Below, in pieces: positions 26,871 through 36,918 of a DNA stretch of 64,000 nucleotides (positions are counted from its first letter, which is position 1; each line of letters starts with the position of its first letter). The position numbers were made by a program, and so were the translations under genes. Origin of the DNA: Rhizobium sp. RU20A (GTDB lineage: Bacteria > Pseudomonadota > Alphaproteobacteria > Rhizobiales > Rhizobiaceae); contig NZ_FTMB01000005.1 in NCBI RefSeq assembly GCF_900155885.1, forward strand, positions 62,001-126,000. The letters run 5' to 3'. Under the pieces are notes generated by a model. It saw only the letters and a list, made by a program, of their open reading frames with translations, was not told the origin of the DNA and searched no databases.

Positions 26871-26987
26871 GTCGTCATGCCGGCCGCCGAGCCGGCATCC
26901 AGCGCGATCACGTCCGTGATCGCAGAGGACTCCTTCACGGCGCAGACGCGCCGTGGCTAGATTCCGGCTCGGGGGCCGGAATGACGG
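26871..26987. repeat. Rhizobial-type palindromic intergenic repeat (mosaic)
   Basis: A run of three stem-loops: GCGATCACG/CGTGATCGC (26904-26923), CACGGCGC/GCGCCGTG (26936-26955) and TTCCGGC...GCCGGAA ending in ATGACGG. It begins with GTCATGCCGGC, the inverse of that end, so the whole is bounded by GTCAT/ATGAC. The last two hairpins recur in altered form at 37955-38012. It lies between convergent genes. Confidence 0.75.
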
Positions 26988-27062
26988 TGGGGAATAGTTT
27001 GCCCGCCAAGCAAACGGGGCCGCCCTCTCGGACAGCCCCTCCATCGTCTCAAGCGCTTCAGC

Positions 27063-30000
27063 TCACTCCGCCGCCAGATGCAGCTTCGCAGCTTCGGCCT
27101 CCGCGAGGGTTTTCTCGGCCCCATCGGGCGCATCCGTCTTCTTCTTCGGCTCGCGGCCGAAGAAGAGGGCGTAGGCAGCGGGAAGGACGAGGATCGTCAG
27201 GACCGTCGCGACGAGGATACCGCCCATCATGGCGTAGGCGAGCGGGCCCCAGAAGACGCCGCGCGAGATGGGGATGAGGGCGAGCACTGCTGTCAGCGCC
27301 GTCAGCACGATCGGGCGGAAACGACGCACGGCCGCGCCGACGATGGCTTCCATCCGTTCATGGCCGGAGGCGATATCCTGGTCGATCTGGTCGATGAGGA
27401 TGATCGAGTTGCGGATGATGATTCCGAGCAGCGCGATGACGCCGAGGATGGCGACGAAGCCGAAGGGGGCGCCGCTGATCAGCAGCGCAGCAGCCGCGCC
27501 GATGATGCCGAGCGGTCCGGTCGCCAGAACCAGCATGGATTTGCCGAAATGCTGGAGCTGCGCCATCAAGAGCACCACGATGATGAGCAGCATGATCGGC
27601 GCCTTGGCGGCGATCGAATTCTGGCTTTCGGCGCTGTCTTCCGCCCCGCCCTGGATCTCGACCTTGTAGCCGGTCGGAAGGGCGGCGCGCAGGTCCGCCA
27701 TCTCGGCATACATCTTCAGCGATACGTCGTTCGACTGGACGCCATCCGGCAGGGTGGCGCGCACCGTGATGGTCGGCAGGCGATCGCGCCGCCATTCGAT
27801 GCCCTGCTCCATGACGGGAACGACGCGGGCGATCTGTGACAACGGCACGAAGCCGCCGAAGTCGGTGGGGATGTAGATGGAGTTGACCGAGGTCAGGAGA
27901 TTGCGGCTGGCATCCGGTTCGCGGGCGACGATCGAGACGGTTTCCTCGCCGTCGCGGAAGTCGGAGAGCGGCGCGCCGCTGACGGAGGCCTGGAGCATCT
28001 GGCGCAGGCGCTGCGAGGTGACACCGAGCGCGCGGGCGCGGTCCTGATCCACCACCAGCTTCATGGCCGGCACCGGCTCCAGCCAGTCGTCATGCACGGC
28101 GCCGAGCTGCGGGTTGGCGAGGAAGCGGGCCTTCACCTCGTCGGCGATGCGACGCACCTCGTCGCGTTCCGGGCCGATGACGCGCATCTGCACGGCCCAG
28201 CCGGTCGGCGGCCCGAGGAAGAGGCGGTCCACCTTGCCGCGTACGGTCGGGAAGTCCTTGGCGAGGATGTCACGCAGCTTCAGGATCAGGCGTTCGCGGG
28301 CCGGTTCGTCATTGGCCATGACGAGGAGCTGGGCGTAGTTGGGATTGCGCAGCTGCTGGTCGAGCGGCAGGAAGAAGCGCGGGGCGCCTTCGCCGACATA
28401 GGTGGCGATGAACTTCTTGTCCGGATCGTCCATGATGCGCGATTCAAGGGCGGCTGCCTGCTTTTCCACTTCCTTGATGCTCGTGCCTTCCGGCAGCCAC
28501 ATGTCGACAAGGATTTCCGGACGCGAGGATTGCGGGAAGAAGTTCTGCGGAATGAACTGGAACGACCAGAGGCTGGTGGCGAAGGTGCCGAGGGTCAAGA
28601 GGATGACGATGATGCGGTGGCGCACGGCCCAGCCCACCGTGGCGCGCAGGCCCCGGTAGAAGCGCGTATCGAAGGCATCGTGGTGGCTGCCGGCATGGGC
28701 GCGCTGCTTGAGGATCATGTAGCCGAGCCAGGGCGTGAAATAGACCGCCACGAACCACGATATGACCAGCGCGATACCCACCACGTAGAAGAGCGAGCGC
28801 ACATATTCGCCGGCGGTGGAATCGGCAAAGCCGACCGGAATGAAGCCCGCCGTGGTGATCAGCGTGCCCGTCAGCATCGGAAAGGCGGTGGAGGTATAGG
28901 CAAAGCTCGCCGCTTCGATCTTGACGAGGCCTTCCTCCAGCTTGCGCTCCATGAGTTCGACAACGATCATCGCGTCATCGACGAGCAGGCCGAGCGCGAT
29001 GATGAGGGCGCCCAGCGAGATGCGCTGCAGGTCGATGCCGAGTTCGTACATGACGGCGAAGGTGCCGGCCAGCACGAGCGGGATGGCAATGGCGATGACG
29101 AGGCCGGAGCGCCAGCCGATGGAGAGGAAGGAGACGACGAGCACGATGGCGAGCGCTTCGCCAAGCGCCTTCATGAATTCGCCGATCGCTTCGCGCACCA
29201 CTTCCGGCTGGTTGGAGATCTGGTCGACCTTGACGCCGTGCGGCAGCGTCTGCTCGAAGCGCGCGAAGGTTTCGTCCACGGCCGTACCGACATCGGTGAC
29301 CTTGAAGCCCTTGGCCATGACGACACCGATCTGCACGCTGTCCTGGCCATTGAAACGGAACTTGCGCTGGTAGGGATCTTCGAGGCCGGGGGTAACGGTG
29401 GCGATATCGCCGAGGCGGGTGACATTGTTGCCGGAGCGCAGACGCAGATTGCGGATGTCGTCCACCGCATCCACGCTGCCTTCCACGGAGATGCGCACCG
29501 AACGCTCGCCGGTATCGACGGCGCCGGCCGGGTCCACGCTGTTCTGGCCGGCAAGGGTCGATTGTATGTCGGCAAGCGTCAGTCCGCGCTCGGCCAGAAG
29601 CTTGGAGGAAATGTCTATATAGATTTTCTGCGGCTGATCGCCGAGGATCACAGCCTTCTCGATTCCGGGCGTCGTCAGCAGCATGTCGCGGGCCGAGAGG
29701 GCGAATTTTTTCAGTTCGGGATAGCTGAACCCGTCGCCCGTCAGCGAATAGAGCGTGATGAACGTATCGCCGAACTCGTCGTTGAAGAAGGGACCGAGCA
29801 TGTCGCTCGGCAGTTCCGAGCGGATGTCGCCGACCTTCTTGCGGACCTGATAGAAGGCATCGGCCACCTCTTCGGCATTCGTATCGCCCTTGACCTGCAG
29901 GGTAATGATGGCGCTGCCGGCGCGGGTGTAGGATTTCACCCAGTCGATATGCGGCGTTTCCTGCAGCTTTCGTTCGATCTTGTTGACCACCTGGTCCTGC

Positions 30001-30221
30001 ATCTCCTCGATGGAGGCGCCGGGCCAGGCGGCCTGAACCACCATGACGCGGAAGGTGAAGTCCGGATCTTCCTTTTGGCCCATGTTCATGAGGCCGAAGA
30101 TGCCGCCGATGAGCATGAGGGCGAAGAGGAAGCGGGCGATGCTGGGGTGGCCGATGGCCCAGCGCGAGAGGTTGAACGAGCCCTTCGGGCCCGCGCTGTT
30201 GTGATCGACAGGGGCGGTCAT
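27063..30221 (-). CDS. RND-family multidrug efflux permease
   Basis: A 1052-residue inner-membrane proton antiporter of the AcrB/HAE type. TM1 follows ARFLFALMLIGGI; the two large periplasmic loops and 12 TM segments of the family are apparent, with the proton-relay LGLLVDDAMIVVELMERK in TM4 and IIRNSIILIDQIDQD in TM10-11. It would pump toxic compounds out with the lipoprotein adaptor encoded 23 bases upstream. No outer-membrane channel gene is in the operon, so it must share one. The C-terminal tail is charged (EPKKKTDAPDG). Control is probably by the TetR gene at the head of the operon. Confidence 0.95.
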   Translation of the reverse strand: MTAPVDHNSAGPKGSFNLSRWAIGHPSIARFLFALMLIGGIFGLMNMGQKEDPDFTFRVMVVQAAWPGASIEEMQDQVVNKIERKLQETPHIDWVKSYTRAGSAIITLQVKGDTNAEEVADAFYQVRKKVGDIRSELPSDMLGPFFNDEFGDTFITLYSLTGDGFSYPELKKFALSARDMLLTTPGIEKAVILGDQPQKIYIDISSKLLAERGLTLADIQSTLAGQNSVDPAGAVDTGERSVRISVEGSVDAVDDIRNLRLRSGNNVTRLGDIATVTPGLEDPYQRKFRFNGQDSVQIGVVMAKGFKVTDVGTAVDETFARFEQTLPHGVKVDQISNQPEVVREAIGEFMKALGEALAIVLVVSFLSIGWRSGLVIAIAIPLVLAGTFAVMYELGIDLQRISLGALIIALGLLVDDAMIVVELMERKLEEGLVKIEAASFAYTSTAFPMLTGTLITTAGFIPVGFADSTAGEYVRSLFYVVGIALVISWFVAVYFTPWLGYMILKQRAHAGSHHDAFDTRFYRGLRATVGWAVRHRIIVILLTLGTFATSLWSFQFIPQNFFPQSSRPEILVDMWLPEGTSIKEVEKQAAALESRIMDDPDKKFIATYVGEGAPRFFLPLDQQLRNPNYAQLLVMANDEPARERLILKLRDILAKDFPTVRGKVDRLFLGPPTGWAVQMRVIGPERDEVRRIADEVKARFLANPQLGAVHDDWLEPVPAMKLVVDQDRARALGVTSQRLRQMLQASVSGAPLSDFRDGEETVSIVAREPDASRNLLTSVNSIYIPTDFGGFVPLSQIARVVPVMEQGIEWRRDRLPTITVRATLPDGVQSNDVSLKMYAEMADLRAALPTGYKVEIQGGAEDSAESQNSIAAKAPIMLLIIVVLLMAQLQHFGKSMLVLATGPLGIIGAAAALLISGAPFGFVAILGVIALLGIIIRNSIILIDQIDQDIASGHERMEAIVGAAVRRFRPIVLTALTAVLALIPISRGVFWGPLAYAMMGGILVATVLTILVLPAAYALFFGREPKKKTDAPDGAEKTLAEAEAAKLHLAAE

Positions 30222-30244
30222 GATAGGTTCCGGGTCCGTTGGGT

Positions 30245-31405
30245 TCAGCGCTGGATGCTTGCCGTGGCATCGGCCGGCGGCGTGGCGGCGGCGGCATCCC
30301 TGATCTCGGGATCCAGCTTGACCTGCAGGTTCTCGCTCATGAACTGCGTGCCGGCGGCCACGACGAGATCGCCGGGCTTGAGGCCGGAGGCGATGCGCAC
30401 GCCCTTGTCGGCAAATTCGGCCACTTCGACGGGACGCGCATGCACCGTCTCGCTTTCGCGGGCGACCGTCCAGACGATCGGCTTCTTGTCCTTTTCGGCA
30501 AGGGCCGTCAGCGGAATGGTGATGAAGTCCTGGCCTTCATTCGCGGTGGTCTCGACAAAGGCGGTCATGCCGAGCAGCACGCGATCGTTTTCCGGCAGGC
30601 TGATGCGCACGTCGAAAGTGCGGGACGTGGGGTCTGCGCTGCCCGCGACTTCGCGGACCTTGCCCTTGAGCCGCAGACCGCGGTCCGACCACAGGCCGAC
30701 CGTCACGTCCTTGCCGACGGTGAAGGCCGAGACTTCCGTTTCGGGAACGGCGATCTGCACTTCCTTCTCGCTGTCGCGGGCGACCGTGACGACCGGCGTG
30801 CCGGCGGCGACGACGAGGCCCTGTTCGCCCTGCGTCGCCGTGACAATCCCATCCTCGACGGCCGTCAGGTCGGTGTAGCGCACCTGATTTTCGGCCTGGG
30901 CAAGGCTGGAGCGCGCACTGTCGCGCAGGGAAGCGGCCTGGCTGACGCCATTTTCCGCCTCCTCGAGCTGCGACTTGGAGGCAACGTTCTTGTTGAAGAG
31001 ATCACGGGCGCGGCGCTCGGCCGATTGGGCGGTCTCGACCTGCCGTTCGGCGGCGGCAAGGTTCGCCTTCGCCGTCTCGACGGAAAGCCGGTAGTCGGTG
31101 GGGTCGATCCGGGCGAGCACGTCGCCCGCCTTCACCCGGTCGCCGATATTGACCGGACGCTCGGTGATCTTGCCGGGGACGCGGAAGCCGAGGGCCATTT
31201 CGCTGCGGGCGCGGATGCGGCCGGAATAGTCGAGCTTGCGCTCACCCTCGCTGCCGGCGACTTCCACGACCTTGACCGGACGGATGACGGGGGCGGGTGC
31301 TTCGGCCTTTTCCTCGGTGCAGCCGGCAAGAACGGCCGCGGAAAGCGCGAGCAGGATGCCGACGGCAAGGCGGCTGCGGCGGAAAGGACGGGTTTGTGCG
31401 AACAT
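30245..31405 (-). CDS. RND efflux periplasmic adaptor lipoprotein (MFP)
   Basis: A 386-residue membrane fusion protein. From ATG 31405 there is a basic N-terminus, hydrophobic core and lipobox LAGC (LSAAVLAGC), so it is a lipoprotein. The lipoyl/barrel halves (FRVPGKITERPVNIGDRVKAGDVLARID and DLTAVEDGIVTATQGEQGLVV) flank a helical hairpin rich in Ala, Glu and Gln. It links the RND pump to an outer-membrane channel. AGGA lies nine bases upstream of 31405; an in-frame start 16 codons earlier would put the lipobox too far in. Second gene of the tetR operon. Confidence 0.93.
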   Translation of the reverse strand: MFAQTRPFRRSRLAVGILLALSAAVLAGCTEEKAEAPAPVIRPVKVVEVAGSEGERKLDYSGRIRARSEMALGFRVPGKITERPVNIGDRVKAGDVLARIDPTDYRLSVETAKANLAAAERQVETAQSAERRARDLFNKNVASKSQLEEAENGVSQAASLRDSARSSLAQAENQVRYTDLTAVEDGIVTATQGEQGLVVAAGTPVVTVARDSEKEVQIAVPETEVSAFTVGKDVTVGLWSDRGLRLKGKVREVAGSADPTSRTFDVRISLPENDRVLLGMTAFVETTANEGQDFITIPLTALAEKDKKPIVWTVARESETVHARPVEVAEFADKGVRIASGLKPGDLVVAAGTQFMSENLQVKLDPEIRDAAAATPPADATASIQR

Positions 31406-31476
31406 CGGGCTTGTCCTGATTGCGTGTGGCCGGGGTTCAATCGGCCATGACATAAACGTGGCGGGGCTTCTGCCGG

Positions 31477-32088
31477 TCAGGCCTTCAGCGCCCTGATGGC
31501 AAATTCGATCAGTTCATCGACGGTGGCCCGGTTGGTCTTGGCCAGACACTGGGCCACCACCTGGGGGTGGCAAAGGGTGACGATGGATGCGCTGAAACAG
31601 CGGGCGGCGGCATCGGCATCCTGCTCGGCAAATTCGCCGGCTGCGATTCCGTCCCGGATGATCCCGGCCAGCACCTCGTTGACCCGGTCGAAATGGGCGT
31701 CGATCACGCTCCAGTCCCGCTCCATGGCGATGACCACCATTTCATGGACCTTCTGCTCGTCCAGCATGGTTTCGACCGTCATATTGTATTGGTTCAGCAC
31801 ATAGGCGCGCAGGCGATCGGAGGCGGTGGCATCGAGGCTGGCCGCGTTGCACACGAGGTCGTAATGGGCGGCCAGCATGCGGCTCGCCAAGGCCTGATGG
31901 ATTTCGACCTTCGAGCCGAAAAAGCGGTAGATATTGGCGCTGGACATGCCGAGGTCGCGGGCGATGTCGGCAACCGTCGTCTTCGTGTAGCCGTAATGCC
32001 GAAACAGTCGCTCAGCGGCATCCAGAATGCGTGTGACATTTTCCTGATGTCGCGAGGTCTCCTGATGGGCTTCGGCGAGTGCGTTCAT
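31477..32088 (-). CDS. TetR-family regulator of the efflux operon
   Basis: A 203-residue TetR repressor. The HTH is at about residues 20-65 (RILDAAERLFRHYGYTKTTVADIARDLGMSSANIYRFFGSK). The rest is a helical ligand domain with a Met/His-rich centre. It is first in an operon with the MFP and RND genes (72 bases to the adaptor start), the usual arrangement for local control by a pump substrate. A 50-bp near-palindrome lies 14-63 bases upstream of its start. No strong ribosome site is seen at ATG 32088. Confidence 0.9.
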   Translation of the reverse strand: MNALAEAHQETSRHQENVTRILDAAERLFRHYGYTKTTVADIARDLGMSSANIYRFFGSKVEIHQALASRMLAAHYDLVCNAASLDATASDRLRAYVLNQYNMTVETMLDEQKVHEMVVIAMERDWSVIDAHFDRVNEVLAGIIRDGIAAGEFAEQDADAAARCFSASIVTLCHPQVVAQCLAKTNRATVDELIEFAIRALKA

Positions 32089-32101
32089 GACGGTTAAGGA
32101 C

Positions 32102-32151
32102 TTTCGAATGACGTGTGACGAATTTTGAATTTCATCACACATTATTCGAAA
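32102..32151. promoter_or_regulatory. 50-bp near-palindromic operator upstream of tetR-efflux operon
   Basis: Two nested inverted repeats with the same centre (32126/32127): outer TTTCGAAT (32102-32109) and ATTCGAAA (32144-32151), inner TGTGACGAA (32114-32122) and TTCATCACA (32131-32139; 8 of 9 pair). In all 20 of 25 position pairs match. This suits binding of two TetR dimers. The remaining ~300 bases to the response regulator gene at 32450 show no further feature. Confidence 0.65.
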
Positions 32152-32449
32152 TTCCGGCAGAGTCAATCTTCGATCACGTATGTGTGTCCGGATGTCGGTT
32201 CGAAAGGCCCTGAAGCGCACGCTCGCCGCCTTGCAGCGCAGGCGGACTGACCTAGTCTTTCGAGCAAATGAACGGAAAAGACCGTCACGCTCCACATGTC
32301 CGGCTCGCAGTTTCGTGTCTGGAATGGAACAAAGGGGAGAGACGGACGTTCTAGCCGGGATTTGGGAGCGCCGAGAGGGGCTCTGCCCGGTCGCTGAAGT
32401 ACGGTGCGCCTGCGCCGCGGTTGAAAGTAAAAGCATGCGAGACAGTGAC

Positions 32450-32887
32450 ATGGCCTGCAAGATTCTCATTGTGGAGGATGAGTTCATCGTTGCGACAGAA
32501 ATCGAATATCTGGTCGCGGAAAGCGGAAACGAACCCGTGGGAATCGCAGCCGACATGCCGGCGGCACGCCGGCTTGCGGACAAGGCAGACGTGGCTTTCG
32601 TCGATCTCAACCTTCGCGACGGTCCGACGGGCCACGAGATCGGCCGTATGCTGGCCCAGGAGCACAATGTCACGGTGATCTACATCACCGCCAATCCTTC
32701 CCAACTCGGGCGCGGCGTGCCCGGCACGCTCGGCGTCATCCCCAAGCCGGTAACGGAGCATGAGATGACGGAGGCGATCAATTTCGCGATCGCCGTGCGG
32801 ACCGTGATGGATTCACCGATCCGCGTTCCAGCGCCCTCGCGGCTGCGACTGTTTTCGTTCAACGATGGCGAGGGTGCTGTCGCCTGA
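32450..32887 (+). CDS. Single-domain response regulator
   Basis: A 145-residue receiver-only protein: acidic pair in ILIVEDEF, phospho-acceptor Asp in VAFVDLNLRDG, Thr in VIYITANP and Lys in GVIPKPV, then a ~30-residue basic tail (PSRLRLFSF) instead of an output domain. Such proteins act by protein contact or as phosphate sinks, often with HWE/HisKA_2 kinases in rhizobia. The orphan kinase at 11792 is a possible but unproven partner. ATG 32450 begins at the domain edge; ATG 32435 is also possible and neither has a good ribosome site. Confidence 0.87.
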   Translation: MACKILIVEDEFIVATEIEYLVAESGNEPVGIAADMPAARRLADKADVAFVDLNLRDGPTGHEIGRMLAQEHNVTVIYITANPSQLGRGVPGTLGVIPKPVTEHEMTEAINFAIAVRTVMDSPIRVPAPSRLRLFSFNDGEGAVA

Positions 32888-32921
32888 CAGCCGGCGTGGA
32901 GCGGATGGATGGTGTGATCTG

Positions 32922-32947
32922 ACCGGCGGTTCCCCGCCGGTTTTTTG
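32922..32947 (+). terminator. Intrinsic terminator after the response regulator gene
   Basis: ACCGGCGG (32922-32929) and CCGCCGGT (32934-32941) pair around a 4-base loop and are followed by a run of T's. It separates this gene from the iol operon. Confidence 0.93.
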
Positions 32948-32982
32948 TTGTGTCGACCTTCCCGCCGGCATTCGGCAAAATT

Positions 32983-33007
32983 TGGAATAAATAGTCTAAA
33001 AATTCCA
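32983..33007. promoter_or_regulatory. Inverted repeat in the iol promoter region
   Basis: TGGAAT (32983-32988) and ATTCCA (33002-33007) enclose 13 AT-rich bases; a further TTCCAT follows at about 33022. In Sinorhizobium, IolR is reported to bind GGAA/TTCC-type palindromes, with a shorter spacer than here, so this is only a candidate. No iolR gene is in the window. Confidence 0.4.
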
Positions 33008-33138
33008 TAAATGCATTTTCGTTCCATTGCGGACGTGCGGAGAAGCTGCTACCTCATTCTGGCGATCACTGAGGCTTCCACGGAAGCTTGGGCACAACGG
33101 CCGGAACGGCCCCGATCGCCATCAGGGGAGGCAGACCA

Positions 33139-35058
33139 TTGAAATCGCTCGACCTCATCACGATCGGACGATCCTCCGTCGATCTCTACGGCGCACAGGT
33201 CGGTGGCCGGCTCGAGGACATGGCCTCCTTCAACAAATACATTGGCGGTTCGCCGACCAATATCGCGGCCGGCACGGCGCGGCTGGGGTTGAAGTCGGCG
33301 CTGATCACCCGCGTCGGCAACGAGCATATGGGCCGCTTCATCCGCGAGCAGTTGGTGCGCGAAGGCGTCGATGTGCGCGGCGTCGTTACCGATCCCGAAC
33401 GGCTAACGGCGCTGGTTTTGCTCGGCATTCGCGACCAGCACCAGTTTCCGTTGATCTTCTACCGCGAGAACTGCGCGGACATGGCGTTGTGCGAAGACGA
33501 TATCGATCCCGCCTTCATTGCCGAGGCGCGCGCCGTCTGCGTAACCGGCACGCATCTGTCGCATCCGCGAACGGAAGCGGCCGTTCTGAAGGCCTTGCGT
33601 CTCGCGCGCGAGAGCGGCTCAAAGACCGCGCTCGACATTGACTATCGCCCCAATCTCTGGGGCTTGGCCGGCCACGGCGATGGCGAGAGCCGCTTTATCG
33701 AATCCGCCGCCGTCACCGCCAAGCTGCAATCGACGCTGACGCTCTTCGATCTCATCGTCGGAACGGAAGAGGAATTCCATATTGCAGGCGGTTCGACCGA
33801 TACGATCACGGCGCTGAAGGCGGTGCGGGCTGTCAGCGGCGCCACGCTGGTGTGCAAGCGCGGGCCGATGGGCGCCGTCGTCTTCGAGGGTGCCGTTCCC
33901 GAAAGCCTTGATGAGGGCCAGACGGGGCAGGGTTTCCCGATCGAAGTCTTCAATGTGCTCGGCGCCGGTGACGGCTTCATGTCGGGCCTGCTGAAGGGCT
34001 GGCTGACGGGCGAGGACTGGCCGACGAACCTCAAATTCGCCAATGCCTGCGGCGCCTTCGCCGTCTCCCGCCACGGCTGCACGCCGGCCTATCCGAGCTG
34101 GGAGGAGCTGCAATATTTCTTCCGCACCGGCATTCGCAACAAGGCGCTGCGCAAGGATGCGGATCTGGAACAGGTGCACTGGGCGACAAACCGCAAGGTG
34201 CAGTGGCCTCAGATGCGCGTCTTCGCCTTCGACCACCGCATGCAGCTCGAAGAGATGGCCGACAAGGCCGGCGTGTCCCACGAGCGGATCGGCGCCTTCA
34301 AGGAACTCTGCCTCAAGGCCGCGACGACGGTGGCCGGCGGCCGGCAGGGCTATGGCATTCTCTGCGACGGGCGTCTTGGGCGCGACGCGCTCTATCAGGC
34401 GGCCGGCAGCGGGCTCTGGATCGGTCGCCCGGTGGAATGGCCCGGTTCGCGTCCCCTGACGCTGGAGCCGGAGATCGGCACGGATTTCGGAGGCCTCAAC
34501 GAATGGCCGCTCGAGCATGTGGTGAAGGTGCTGTGCTTCTATCATCCTGATGATACGGCCGAAATGAAGGCCGAGCAGGAGGCGACGGTGACGCGCCTTT
34601 TTGCCGCCTGCCGCCGCAACCGGCTGGAAATGCTGCTGGAGGTCATCCCTTCCAAGGTCGGGCCGGTCGGTGACGACACGGTGGCCGCGATCATCGAGCG
34701 CTTCTACGAAATCGGCGTCTATCCCGACTGGTGGAAGCTGGAGCCGATGACCTCGCATGCCGCCTGGGAAAAGGCCTGTTCGGCGATTTCGCGCCACGAT
34801 CCCTATACGCGCGGCATCGTGGTGCTGGGTCTCGATGCGCCGGCCGAGCAGCTGGAGGAAAGCTTTGCCATTGCCGCGGGCTTCGATCTGGTGAAAGGCT
34901 TTGCCGTGGGCCGGACGATCTTCGGTGATGCGGCCCGCGCCTGGCTGGCCGGCACGATGACGGACGAGGACGCGGTCGCGCAGATGGCCGAGCGCTATCA
35001 GGCGCTGGTGGCCGTGTGGGACAGAGCGCGCGCCGGCGCGAAAGTCGCTGCCGAATAG
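33139..35058 (+). CDS. iolC: Two-domain 5-dehydro-2-deoxygluconokinase with DUF2090 domain
   Basis: A 639-residue inositol-pathway enzyme. Residues ~1-320 are a PfkB kinase that phosphorylates 5-dehydro-2-deoxy-D-gluconate (YIGGSPTNIAAGTARLG, signature LGAGDGFMSG near 273-281). Residues ~330-635 form the DUF2090 domain, an aldolase-like barrel (VFAFDHRMQLEEM, LLEVIPSK, WWKLEPM, GFAVGRTIFGDAARAWLAG) thought to split the phosphorylated product, replacing IolJ. The start is TTG 33139: GGGGAGG lies seven bases before it and KSLDLITIGRSSVDLYG follows; an upstream ATG at 33088 lacks this. First gene of the iol operon. Confidence 0.95.
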   Translation: MKSLDLITIGRSSVDLYGAQVGGRLEDMASFNKYIGGSPTNIAAGTARLGLKSALITRVGNEHMGRFIREQLVREGVDVRGVVTDPERLTALVLLGIRDQHQFPLIFYRENCADMALCEDDIDPAFIAEARAVCVTGTHLSHPRTEAAVLKALRLARESGSKTALDIDYRPNLWGLAGHGDGESRFIESAAVTAKLQSTLTLFDLIVGTEEEFHIAGGSTDTITALKAVRAVSGATLVCKRGPMGAVVFEGAVPESLDEGQTGQGFPIEVFNVLGAGDGFMSGLLKGWLTGEDWPTNLKFANACGAFAVSRHGCTPAYPSWEELQYFFRTGIRNKALRKDADLEQVHWATNRKVQWPQMRVFAFDHRMQLEEMADKAGVSHERIGAFKELCLKAATTVAGGRQGYGILCDGRLGRDALYQAAGSGLWIGRPVEWPGSRPLTLEPEIGTDFGGLNEWPLEHVVKVLCFYHPDDTAEMKAEQEATVTRLFAACRRNRLEMLLEVIPSKVGPVGDDTVAAIIERFYEIGVYPDWWKLEPMTSHAAWEKACSAISRHDPYTRGIVVLGLDAPAEQLEESFAIAAGFDLVKGFAVGRTIFGDAARAWLAGTMTDEDAVAQMAERYQALVAVWDRARAGAKVAAE

Positions 35059-35088
35059 GCTGCGGAAAAGAAAGATCGGGAGGCAGCA

Positions 35089-36918
35089 GTGAAGACCGTG
35101 AGATTGACCGCCGCGCAGGCGATGTTCCGTTACCTCGCCAGCCAGAGGAATGCCGATGGCGAGCCCTTCATCGCTGGTGTCTGGGCCATCTTCGGCCATG
35201 GCAATGTCGCCGGCATCGGCGAGGCGCTGCATGGCATCCGCGACACGCTGCCGACCTATCGCGGCCATAACGAGCAGTCGATGGCCCATGCGGCGATTGC
35301 CTATTCCAAGCAGCTCGGTCGGCGGCGCGCCATGGCGGTGACCTCCTCCATCGGCCCCGGCGCGACCAACATGGTGACGGCGGCGGCGCTTGCCCATGTC
35401 AACCGTATCCCCGTGCTCTTCATCCCCGGCGACGTCTTTGCCAACCGCGCGCCGGACCCCGTGCTGCAGCAGGTGGAGGATTTCCAGGACGGCACCGTGA
35501 CGGCGAACGATTGCTTCCGCCCCGTCAGCCGCTACTTCGACCGGATTGTCAGGCCCGAGCAGCTCCTGACCGCGCTGCCGCGGGCGCTGCGGGTGATGAC
35601 CGATCCCGCCGAATGCGGCCCGGTGACGCTCGCCTTCTGCCAGGATGTGCAGGCCGAGGCCTATGATTATCCCGAAAGTTTCTTTGCGCCGAAGGTCTGG
35701 GCGCAGCGTCGTCCGCGCCCGGATGCCGACGAGCTTGCGGCGGCCATCGCGGCGCTGAAGGCGGCGAAGAAGCCGGTGATCGTCGCCGGTGGCGGCGTGC
35801 ATTATTCGGGCGCGACGGAAACGCTGAAGGCCTTCGTCGAGAAGCACGGCATTCCCGTCGTCGAGACGCAGGCCGGCAAGTCGGCCCTGCCGTGGGACCA
35901 CGCGCAGAACCTCGGGCCCGTGGGCGTGACGGGCGCGGCGAGCGCCAATGCGGTCTGTGCGGACGCCGATCTCGTCTTCGGTGTCGGCACGCGCTTCCAG
36001 GATTTCACCACAGGCTCCTGGGCGCTGTTCCGCAATACGGATCGCACGCTTCTGTCGCTGAACGTACAGCCCTATGACGGCTTCAAGCACAATGCGCTGC
36101 CGCTCGTTTCCGACGCGCGGATCGGGCTCGAAGAGCTGTCCGCAGCGCTCGGCGACCATTGCTTTGAATTGCCCGACGAGAGCCTGAAGCGCGGCTGGTT
36201 CGCCGATGCGGACGCCGTGACCGATGCGCCGGAGGCCGGCAATGCGCTGCCGACCGACATGCAGGTGATCGGCGCGGTACAGCGGCAGGCAAGCGACAAC
36301 ACCGTCGTCATGTGCGCGGCCGGCACCATGCCGGGCGAGTTGCACAAGTTGTGGAAGGCTGGCCGGCCCATGTCTTATCACATGGAATACGGCTATTCCT
36401 GCATGGGCTACGAGATTGCCGGCGGCCTTGGCATCAAGATGGCAGAGCCGGATCGCGATGTCATCGTGATGATTGGTGACGGCTCCTATATGATGATGAA
36501 TTCGGAGCTGGCGACCGCCGTCACCATGGGCGTCAAGATCACGGTCGTCCTGACCGACAACCGCGGCTATGGCTGTATCAACCGGCTGCAGATGGCGACC
36601 GGCGGGGCGGAGTTCAACAATCTCCTCGACCACGCCCATCATGTGAACCCGTCGGCCATCGACTTTACCGCCCATGCGGCGGCGATGGGCGCGGAGGCCC
36701 GCAAGGTCAGCTCGATCGCCGAGCTGGAGGCGGCGCTGGCGGCCACGCGCGGCGGTGAACGCCCCGTGGTCATCGTCATCGATACCGATCCCTATCCGTC
36801 CACCGCGGCCGGCGGCCACTGGTGGGATGTCGCGGTGCCGGAAGTGTCCGTGCGGCCGCAGGTCAACGAAGCGCGCGCCCATTACGAGGCCGCCGTCAAA
36901 GCGAGAGACGAAGCATGA
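35089..36918 (+). CDS. iolD: 3D-(3,5/4)-trihydroxycyclohexane-1,2-dione hydrolase
   Basis: A 609-residue thiamine diphosphate enzyme that opens the ring of the diketo-inositol. N-terminal [15 protein letters not shown] and the catalytic Glu region of the family ([15 protein letters not shown]), and the ThDP-binding motif [15 protein letters not shown] beginning near residue 463 with the Asn. GTG start at 35089, GGGAGG 5-10 bases upstream, 30 bases after iolC. Overlaps iolE in an ATGA. Confidence 0.96.
   Translation: MKTVRLTAAQAMFRYLASQRNADGEPFIAGVWAIFGHGNVAGIGEALHGIRDTLPTYRGHNEQSMAHAAIAYSKQLGRRRAMAVTSSIGPGATNMVTAAALAHVNRIPVLFIPGDVFANRAPDPVLQQVEDFQDGTVTANDCFRPVSRYFDRIVRPEQLLTALPRALRVMTDPAECGPVTLAFCQDVQAEAYDYPESFFAPKVWAQRRPRPDADELAAAIAALKAAKKPVIVAGGGVHYSGATETLKAFVEKHGIPVVETQAGKSALPWDHAQNLGPVGVTGAASANAVCADADLVFGVGTRFQDFTTGSWALFRNTDRTLLSLNVQPYDGFKHNALPLVSDARIGLEELSAALGDHCFELPDESLKRGWFADADAVTDAPEAGNALPTDMQVIGAVQRQASDNTVVMCAAGTMPGELHKLWKAGRPMSYHMEYGYSCMGYEIAGGLGIKMAEPDRDVIVMIGDGSYMMMNSELATAVTMGVKITVVLTDNRGYGCINRLQMATGGAEFNNLLDHAHHVNPSAIDFTAHAAAMGAEARKVSSIAELEAALAATRGGERPVVIVIDTDPYPSTAAGGHWWDVAVPEVSVRPQVNEARAHYEAAVKARDEA

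Noticed and set aside
26843-27062. Small gene between the SorC regulator and the RND operon
   Set aside because: The stretch is made of hairpins of the intergenic repeat; frames there are short and without ribosome sites.
28092-30878. 928-codon plus-strand frame opposite the RND permease
   Set aside because: Shadow of the RND and MFP genes; translation has no family motifs.
33619-36882. 1087-codon open frame on the minus strand across iolC and iolD
   Set aside because: Antisense shadow of two clear plus-strand genes; low-complexity Arg/His/Gly-rich translation without domains. Long antisense frames are common at this GC content.
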